Positions 34,482-40,054 of a stretch of 40,054 nucleotides of DNA are shown piece by piece. Source of the DNA: Candidatus Halobeggiatoa sp. HSG11 (lineage in GTDB: Bacteria; Pseudomonadota; Gammaproteobacteria; Beggiatoales; Beggiatoaceae); assembly GCA_030378105.1 (NCBI GenBank), contig JAUCGL010000025.1, positions 1 through 40,054 on the forward strand. The letters run 5' to 3'. Every line of letters starts with the position of its first letter. Within the stretch, counting starts at the first letter, position 1. The notes beneath the pieces are model-generated. The model did not search any database and was not told where the DNA came from. It worked only from the letters and a program-made list of their open reading frames with translations. Position numbers and translations under genes: made by a program.

Positions 34482-34763
34482 ATGAAAAAAATGTTTAAAT
34501 TAACCGATCCAAAGATCAAAGTTCCAAGGCTTGTTGACGCAATCAGACATGAAGTTAAAAAATATATAAAAAGAGAACGTAAAAAGACTCTACCCAAAAA
34601 TGTTGATTTTTGGGATTTTGACTGTCGGTTCGGTGTTGATGAAAAAAATAGCGAAGTTATTCGTGTGTCTGATATTAATAAATACATTTCTCAGGCTGAA
34701 TCAAAACAGCTAGAATTCTTTTATTTGGAAATTCTGGCCAAACCGGGGCATCGAAGTTCGTAG
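34482..34763 (+). CDS. DUF6172 family protein
   Basis: This 93-residue protein starts MKKMFKLTDPKIKVPRLVDA and contains the conserved stretch EVKKYIKRERKK.LP and DFWDFDCRFG, ending in LEILAKPGHR. This matches the uncharacterised DUF6172 family, found as a short standalone gene in many Gammaproteobacteria. The basic amphipathic N-terminal half suggests nucleic acid or ribosome contact, but that is a guess. A weak ggaat ribosome binding site is about 6 bases before the ATG. It is flanked by repeats on both sides and not in an operon. Confidence 0.8.
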   Translation: MKKMFKLTDPKIKVPRLVDAIRHEVKKYIKRERKKTLPKNVDFWDFDCRFGVDEKNSEVIRVSDINKYISQAESKQLEFFYLEILAKPGHRSS

Positions 34764-35511
34764 ATACTCTGTTCCTTGTCAAGCTAAATAGTTAAAAAAA
34801 ATGAAAATAGTTTTTCTGGTGTCAAGGTTCTACCTTGGTACCTAATTTAAATGGCTCTACCACGAATTAAACCAAAATGAATACCGCGAGCGGTATGGTA
34901 GGCATTCTCAACGAAGACGTTGGGAACGAGATAAAACTTTCACATGATACTAAACCTTGAAGGTTTTGGAAACCTTCAAGGTTTTTGTACGAACGAACTT
35001 TTCACATGGACTAAACCTTTATCTCGTTCCCACATGCCATGTGGTAACGCCATAACACCGCACCGGCGGTGCGTATCAAATAGTATTAATCTTAATATAT
35101 CAGCAAATTCATAGCTATACTCAAACCATTGGTGCGGTACTTCTGCATTCCAAAATAGCATGTGAGAACGAGATAAACTTGATAATCAAATCATAGAAAA
35201 TAAGTAAGAAAAGATATACAGTTACTTTTTGAATTGCAACTAATAAAATGTTAAAATGTTTTAAGTTGTAATATTTAATTTTATTGAGGTTATTATCTTT
35301 AATTACTCCTTATTTTCAAGAAAAATTACAAAATAATGTTATATACTACCGGTAGTTTTCTACTTTAAGGAATAGATATTGCTGTAGAAAAACTGCATAT
35401 AATATACCTAATTCTGACAATTAAAAGATATTTAAATCAATTAATTAATAAAAAATATCAGATCAAAAAATTATTACTTAAACCTTGTTCAAACAACTAT
35501 AGATAGAATTA
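34764..35511. repeat. Repeat-rich spacer before the hybrid kinase
   Basis: No gene is seen. It holds several palindromes: AAACCTTGAAGGTTT..GGAAACCTTCAAGGTTT (34952-34985), ctcgttcccacatgccatgtggtaacg (35023-35049), CGCACCGGCGGTGCG (35059-35073), and gttgggaacgagataaa copies at about 34919 and 35163. The 61-codon minus-strand frame across 34976-35161 is made of these repeats and is not a gene. 35180-35511 is very AT-rich and presumably carries the kinase promoter. Confidence 0.6.
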
Positions 35512-37593
35512 ATGGACATTAATAACCCAGTTATATTAACCGTAGATGACAGTATAGCAAATTTATTTTTAGCTAGTACAGTTTTACAACAAGCCGGTTA
35601 TGAAACTTTATTAGCCAAAAACGGTAAATCAGCATTAGAAATAACTAAAGAAAAAAAACCTGATTTAATTTTATTAGATATAGAAATGCCCGGTTGGACC
35701 GGTTATGAAACTTGTCAGCATATCAAAGCAGAACCTGAAATAGCTGCCATACCAGTTTTATTTTTATCAACTTTAACCAAAGCCAAAGATAAAATACGAG
35801 CTTTTGAAGCTGGTGGTATTGATTATATAAATAAACCATTTGAGGAAAAAGAGCTATTAGCCAGAGTACATACTCATGTTGAGTTATATCATTTGCGAGA
35901 AAAACTTGAACAAAAAATAGGTGAACAAAATAAAGAAATATCAGAATATGCTAACCACTTAGAACAACAGGTTGAAAAACGTACTGCAGAACTTAATCGA
36001 GCTAAAAAAGCTGCCGAAGAAGCTAATGTTACAAAAAGTCAATTCCTATCTAATATGAGCCATGAATTACGCACTCCTATGAATGCCATCATTGGTTATA
36101 GTGAGATGTTAAAAGAAGATTCAGATGATATGGATTTGGCTGATTTTTCAAATGATTTGGATAAAATTAATTCTGCTGGTAAGCATTTATTGGGACTCAT
36201 CAACGATATATTAGACCTATCTAAGATTGAATCAGGTAAGATGGAATTATTTTTGGAACAGTTTCAAATTGAAAGTTTAGTTAACGAGGTTCTTGATACT
36301 GTTAAGCCATTGGCTGAAAATAAAGGTAATAGTTTTGAAGTTCATTTCATTAAGTCACCAATTGCTCCTATTAATGGAGATTTGACTAAAACTCGTCAAA
36401 TTTTATTTAATTTGTTGAGTAATGCCAATAAATTTTCTGAAAATAGCACAATTTTTATTGAAGTAGAACAAGAATTTATGCAATGTCAAGATGGAGATAG
36501 AGATTTTATTCGAGTTGAAGTCGTTGATGATGGTATTGGCATAACTCAAGAGCAACAAAATAAGCTATTTCAACCTTTTACTCAATTAGATGCTTCTACT
36601 ACTCGTAGATTTGGTGGAACTGGTTTGGGTTTATCTATAACCAAACAGTTTATTGAGATGATGGGTGGTTCAATCTGTGTAGACAGTAGATTTGGTGAAG
36701 GGAGTGCATTTAAATTTTATCTACCAATAAATGTTAAAAAACCAGAAATTTTAATACAAGAAGAGCCTCAAGTTAAAGAACACGGAATTGTGCTAATTAT
36801 TGACGATGATAAATTTACCAGAGAGATGCTCAAAAAATATTTAAGCAATTTGGGTTATTCGGTTGCAATTGCCTCTGATGGAGAACAAGGACTGAGATTA
36901 GCTAAAAAATTACGACCAGATGCCATTTTATTAGATATAAAAATGCCTAATATGGATGGTTGGAATGTACTTTCTAGTTTGAAAGATGATTCATTTTTGT
37001 CCGATATTCCCGTTATTATGACTTCTATAGAAAAACAGCATGACAAAGGGCTTGCGATGGGAGCAACTGATTATTTAGTTAAACCGGTTGGGCAAGATCA
37101 ATTAGCTACAATTTTAAACAAATATAATATTGGTGATGAATCACAACAATTAGTCATGGTTATTGAAGATGATATAGTTATTCGAGAAATTATGAATGAT
37201 ATGTTGAAAACAGAAGGTTGGCGAGTATTTAAAGCTGAAAATGGTAAAGTTGCCTTAGAACATTTGGAGGATAAAAAACCTTCTTTGATTTTATTAGATT
37301 TATTAATGCCAGAAATGGATGGGTTTGAATTTATAGCTCGTTTACGAAATGATGAAAAATGGCATTCTATACCAGTTGTTGTATTAACTTCTGCTAAACT
37401 AAGTGCTAGTGATCAAGCTCATTTACACGGTTATGTTGATGGTATTTTTCAAAAGGAAAGTTATAATAGTGAAGACTTATTTGAGGTAATCAGAAAACAA
37501 GTTGCTGCTGCCATCGTTGCTATGGATAAAATTGCTCAACAGCCTAATTCTATTAAACAAAATCTTGAACTTCAAATAAAAAATTTGAGATAG
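35512..37593 (+). CDS. Soluble hybrid histidine kinase, REC-HisKA-HATPase-REC-REC
   Basis: The 693-residue protein has no transmembrane segment. Receiver 1 spans about 6-125 (acid pair D12/D13, phospho-acceptor D56, Lys108 in NKPF). A coiled coil follows (130-172), then a HisKA domain with SHELRTP (His184), a HATPase domain with N-box LLSNANKFSE, VVDDGIGI and FGGTGLGLS, receiver 2 (phospho-acceptor D475, VKPVG) and receiver 3 (D596; the usual K-P is K-E, QKES). No PAS, GAF or periplasmic sensor is seen, so input probably comes through receiver 1 or from another kinase. No output domain is seen, so phosphate is likely passed to an external phosphotransfer protein or regulator. It stands alone; no cognate regulator is adjacent. 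Ribosome binding site weak (agatag). Confidence 0.94.
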   Translation: MDINNPVILTVDDSIANLFLASTVLQQAGYETLLAKNGKSALEITKEKKPDLILLDIEMPGWTGYETCQHIKAEPEIAAIPVLFLSTLTKAKDKIRAFEAGGIDYINKPFEEKELLARVHTHVELYHLREKLEQKIGEQNKEISEYANHLEQQVEKRTAELNRAKKAAEEANVTKSQFLSNMSHELRTPMNAIIGYSEMLKEDSDDMDLADFSNDLDKINSAGKHLLGLINDILDLSKIESGKMELFLEQFQIESLVNEVLDTVKPLAENKGNSFEVHFIKSPIAPINGDLTKTRQILFNLLSNANKFSENSTIFIEVEQEFMQCQDGDRDFIRVEVVDDGIGITQEQQNKLFQPFTQLDASTTRRFGGTGLGLSITKQFIEMMGGSICVDSRFGEGSAFKFYLPINVKKPEILIQEEPQVKEHGIVLIIDDDKFTREMLKKYLSNLGYSVAIASDGEQGLRLAKKLRPDAILLDIKMPNMDGWNVLSSLKDDSFLSDIPVIMTSIEKQHDKGLAMGATDYLVKPVGQDQLATILNKYNIGDESQQLVMVIEDDIVIREIMNDMLKTEGWRVFKAENGKVALEHLEDKKPSLILLDLLMPEMDGFEFIARLRNDEKWHSIPVVVLTSAKLSASDQAHLHGYVDGIFQKESYNSEDLFEVIRKQVAAAIVAMDKIAQQPNSIKQNLELQIKNLR

Positions 37594-37873
37594 TATTTTT
37601 TTTGTTACCAAATTGCCCACTGCTATGTTAAGTTAGGGGCGTGCATAAAATAATATATGTTTTCTTATAATTTTCGGAGTACAAGGTTCCCTTGTTTCGA
37701 CTTGCAAGAAGACAACTTCTATTACAGTTGACAAAGTTATTTCATACGTATTCCTTAAGACTTTGGAGTTCAAAGCGTAGCTTTGTTAAGATTCTTATTT
37801 TAATATAAACCAAGCTAAATATAAAGCTTTGAACTCCAATAAATTTTTCTTGTTAAATTAGCTCAATTATAAT
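37594..37873. repeat. Spacer with second GCATAAAATAAC element
   Basis: Convergent spacer between the kinase gene and rnfA. 37643-37747 is a second copy of the MITE-like element at 27833-27940. Another inverted pair follows: ttggagttcaaagcgtagcttt (about 37784) and aaagctttgaactccaa (about 37820-37840), which could serve as a bidirectional terminator-like hairpin. There is no gene. Confidence 0.6.
37643..37747. mobile_element. Second copy of the GCATAAAATAAC MITE-like element
   Basis: It matches 27833-27940 along its whole length (gtgcataaaata...tttcggagtacaaggttcccttgttt.gacttgcaag...agttatttcata). The right end is more decayed than the left. Same orientation as the first copy. Confidence 0.6.
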
Positions 37874-38449
37874 TTACGAACTAAACAACCCAGAAAAACC
37901 CATAAAAGCCAAAGATAAAATTCCCGCAATAATCATACTCATAGCTGTACCTTTAACAACTTGCGGAATACTAGACAACTCATTTTCTTCCCGTAAACCA
38001 GCCATCAATACCAATGCTAAAGTAAAACCACCACCAGCTCCCAACGCAAAAATAATTCCTTCTCCAAACCCATAACCACGATTAGTAGAAAAAATAGCAA
38101 ACCCAAGAATTGCACAATTAGTTGTTATCAACGGCAAATAAATTCCTAATGCCTTAAACAATGCTGGGCTAAATTTTTTAATCACCATTTCTACAAATTG
38201 CACAGTACTTGCGACTACCACAATAAAACTTATCAAGCGTAAATAAGGAGCATATATCAAAATGTAAGTATTTAAAAACCAAGTACAAATTGCTGTTATT
38301 AACATAACAAAAGTACTTGCTAAACCAAGCCTTAATGCAGTTTCCAATCTTCCAGACACTCCAAAAAATGGACATAACCCTAAAAAATAAGAAAACACAA
38401 AATTATTAACTAATAACGCACTGATAAATATCCAAATAAGATTATCCAT
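37874..38449 (-). CDS. rnfA: Electron transport complex subunit RnfA
   Basis: This 191-residue integral membrane protein has about six hydrophobic segments and belongs to the RnfA/NqrE family. It forms part of the Rnf ferredoxin:NAD oxidoreductase ion pump. VNNFVFSYFLGLCPFFG carries Cys26 and LITTNCAILG carries Cys112; in characterised complexes these paired cysteines, with those of RnfE, hold an intramembrane [2Fe-2S] cluster. The sequence fits RnfA (LETAL, STFVM, ending AGILSLAFMGFSGL) better than NqrE. The ATG overlaps the stop of rnfE by one base (TAATG), so the two are translationally coupled. The other Rnf subunits are not in the window. Confidence 0.94.
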   Translation of the reverse strand: MDNLIWIFISALLVNNFVFSYFLGLCPFFGVSGRLETALRLGLASTFVMLITAICTWFLNTYILIYAPYLRLISFIVVVASTVQFVEMVIKKFSPALFKALGIYLPLITTNCAILGFAIFSTNRGYGFGEGIIFALGAGGGFTLALVLMAGLREENELSSIPQVVKGTAMSMIIAGILSLAFMGFSGLFSS

Positions 38450-39087
38450 TAGACAAGTTCCTTAGTGGCTAATTGCTCTACTAAATTATCTTTTTTCTGT
38501 TTTAACCAGTTGAAAAATAATAAAATTAACCCAAGCATAATAAAACCACCTGGTGGTAATAACATAATAACCCAAGGTTCAAAATTAGGTCCAAATAACG
38601 ATATGCCAAATAACGAACCATTGCCTAAAATTTCTCGTAAACCACCTAAGATAAATAACGCAAAAATAAAACCTATCGCTACTCCAAATGCGTCTGCAAC
38701 AGCAAGTTTAACATTATGTTTGGAAGCAAAAGCTTCTTGGCGACCTAAAATCATACAATTAACTACTATTAATGGTACAAAGGCTCCTAATTCCTTATGT
38801 ACAACTGGTACAAGAGCTTGTAAAGTATAATCTGCTACAGTTACAAAGGTTGCTATAATAATTATGTAACAAGATATGCGTACTTGTCTGGGAATAAGGT
38901 TTCTAAATAAAGATACCAAAGTGCTTGAACCAACTAACACAAAAAAAGTTGCTAATCCCATTGCAATGGCATTGATTGCTGAATTAGTAACTGCTAACAT
39001 GGGACATAATCCCAATACATGTACAAATACTGGATTTTCTTTCCAAATCCCTTTCAAAAATTCGTCAGAAGCGGTTGTTGATTGCAT
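38449..39087 (-). CDS. rnfE: Electron transport complex subunit RnfE
   Basis: This 212-residue integral membrane protein is of the RnfE/NqrD family, the inverted-topology partner of RnfA. It starts with FLKGIWKENPVFVHVLGLCP (Cys28) and carries LIVVNCMILGRQEAFASK (Cys111), LGGLREILGNGSLFG and MLLPPGGFIMLGL, all typical of RnfE. About six membrane segments. It is the first gene of an rnfE-rnfA pair. The E-then-A order is that of the clostridial rnfCDGEAB arrangement, not of the usual proteobacterial rnfABCDGE, and the rest of the operon is missing on both sides. No strong ribosome binding site precedes the ATG. Confidence 0.94.
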   Translation of the reverse strand: MQSTTASDEFLKGIWKENPVFVHVLGLCPMLAVTNSAINAIAMGLATFFVLVGSSTLVSLFRNLIPRQVRISCYIIIIATFVTVADYTLQALVPVVHKELGAFVPLIVVNCMILGRQEAFASKHNVKLAVADAFGVAIGFIFALFILGGLREILGNGSLFGISLFGPNFEPWVIMLLPPGGFIMLGLILLFFNWLKQKKDNLVEQLATKELV

Positions 39088-39388
39088 TTTTTAATTATGA
39101 AGTTCTTTAAAATTATTTTGAACATACCGAATCAAGTTTTATTTGTCAACTTAATTTTATAGAACATAGTTTGTGATGGTATTGAGCTTAATAGTTTTTC
39201 AGATAAATAATTTCACTTAAAACCTACGAGGTTTCCAAAACCTCGCAGGTTTCTATACGAATGTATTTTTATGAATGTCTATAGATAAATTATTTAAAAA
39301 TGGTAATTCATTAAATATCAACTAATTATAAACACTAAAATTTTAAGTGTAAATCTCTCTTTCTTATTAACATCAAATATTTTTTACA
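39088..39388. other. Divergent spacer between rnfE and an exported protein gene
   Basis: The palindrome AAACCTACGAGGTTTccaAAACCTCGCAGGTTT occupies about 39220-39252, followed by tctatacgaatg; a relative of the 34952-34985 repeat with similar trailing text (tttttgtacgaacg). Promoters for both genes must be here; none is assigned. No gene is seen. Confidence 0.5.
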
Positions 39389-40054
39389 ATGAAAAAACTT
39401 ATTATAGCAATGACTTTAGCAGCTACTTTGGGTGGAGTTAAAGCTTATGTTGATCATCAATTACATCAAAAGTTGGATAAAGCAATAATAGCCAATCAAA
39501 TTGCAGCAGAATATTCCAAAATAACTAGTTCATTATTGGGGCAAGTTATTGTGAAAGATTTGCATTTAAAAACATATGCTCAAATTGATACAATCACATT
39601 GTCCAAGGCATATCAATTTTACAATAAATTACCAGAATCAATGTCCTTAAATTTGGAAGGAGTACAAATTCCTATTGATAACAACAGCCAATCCATCCCG
39701 ATACTTATATCCGCTCTTGGATACAATCAATATTATGCCAGTTTAAAAGAATTAAATAGTTTGGGTTATTCCAACATTCGTGCAGATATATCTATAAATG
39801 TAAAGCTACAAAACAAAAAATTATTGTTGTCAGGAAAAATTGATGCTAACAGTTGGGGAAACTTCGATATTTTAGCAGAATTAAATAATGTGTCTAAATC
39901 GTTTAAAAAAATGGAATTAGTATCTTTACAATTAAAATATTTTGATAATGGATTAATAAATAAAATAGTTAGTTATTTAGCTGGTCGTAATAAAATAACA
40001 CAGGCACAATTGCAGCAAAAATTTATTACTAAGTTAAACAACGATATTAAACAA
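39389..40054 (+). CDS. Exported protein of unknown function (3' end beyond window)
   Basis: 222 codons are open from an ATG to the window edge with no stop. The product begins with a signal peptide or anchor (MKKLIIAMTLAATLGGVKAY) and then alternates short beta-rich segments: VIVKDLHLKTYAQIDTITLS, LNLEGVQIPID, ADISINVKLQNKKLLLSGKI, FDILAELNNV, MELVSLQLKYFDNGLINKIV. The 'l.yfDnGL..ki......g' pattern recalls periplasmic DUF945/AsmA-like proteins, but I cannot assign a family. It is divergent from rnfE with a 301-base gap. Confidence 0.75.
   Translation, partial: MKKLIIAMTLAATLGGVKAYVDHQLHQKLDKAIIANQIAAEYSKITSSLLGQVIVKDLHLKTYAQIDTITLSKAYQFYNKLPESMSLNLEGVQIPIDNNSQSIPILISALGYNQYYASLKELNSLGYSNIRADISINVKLQNKKLLLSGKIDANSWGNFDILAELNNVSKSFKKMELVSLQLKYFDNGLINKIVSYLAGRNKITQAQLQQKFITKLNNDIKQ

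Noticed and set aside
34976-35161. 61-codon minus-strand frame (MLFWNAEVPHQWFEYSYEF...)
   Set aside because: It is built from the palindromic 'ctcgttccc' and CGCACCGGCGGTGCG repeats; frames like this arise wherever the repeats occur.
37874-39087. nqrE-nqrD instead of rnfA-rnfE
   Set aside because: Motifs VNNFV..FLGLCPFFGVS, LETAL and AGILSLAFMGFSG (RnfA) and LPPGGFI with GIWKENP (RnfE) fit the Rnf branch. The Nqr D-E gene order alone is not sufficient.

Overview
The window is AT-rich, with many A/T-ending codons and weak Shine-Dalgarno sequences. Its recognisable core genes look gammaproteobacterial: Obg GTPase, TolC-type channel, RnfE/RnfA, a DUF6172 protein and a giant MscS-type channel. 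The intergenic DNA is full of short palindromic repeats and MITE-like elements, including a GTAGGGTGGGT...CCACCCTACA type and 'gttcccaac/ctcgttccc' palindromes. Together with very large mosaic exoproteins this suggests a large-genome Thiotrichales/Beggiatoa-type sulfur bacterium. That assignment is inference; no rRNA or other marker is present.

Layout. 401-1711 (+) encodes a TolC-family outer-membrane channel. About 25 kb on the minus strand (2076-26909) then holds a tandem array of three paralogous giant secreted proteins, called A, B and C here. Each has a near-identical Sec signal peptide (MNYLTFKT.LRFI...) and a variable N-terminal set of LamG/DUF8202 or beta-helix (CSLREAI / choice-of-anchor Q) modules. 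Each then has a common carboxy half: fibronectin type III, a Cys-rich InlB-like repeat, three or four Calx-beta-like repeats, a choice-of-anchor U domain, a second beta-helix, an alpha-helical tandem repeat, and an unassigned C-terminal module carrying a duplicated FDPF...LCIEI.PG.LECD motif. Only B (11544-18875, 2443 aa) is intact. A (2076-11229) is broken by a +1 frameshift near 10140 and by a 92-bp MITE with a perfect 7-bp target duplication. C (19114-26909) is broken by an insertion of about 280 bp, and an internally deleted relative of that insertion lies at 28255-28402.

The right part is ordinary single-gene territory separated by repeat-rich spacers: a DUF1737 mini-protein (27552-27725), an MscK-like mechanosensitive channel (28598-32563), obgE on the minus strand (32939-33943), a DUF6172 protein (34482-34763), a soluble REC-HisKA-HATPase-REC-REC hybrid kinase (35512-37593), an rnfE-rnfA pair on the minus strand (39087-37874), and the start of an exported protein of unknown function that runs off the window (39389-40054).

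The most noteworthy content is the giant-protein array. It behaves like a cassette-shuffling family undergoing duplication, gene conversion and decay by small mobile elements, with a shared C-terminal module I cannot assign to a known family. I saw no tRNA, rRNA, CRISPR array or phage genes.
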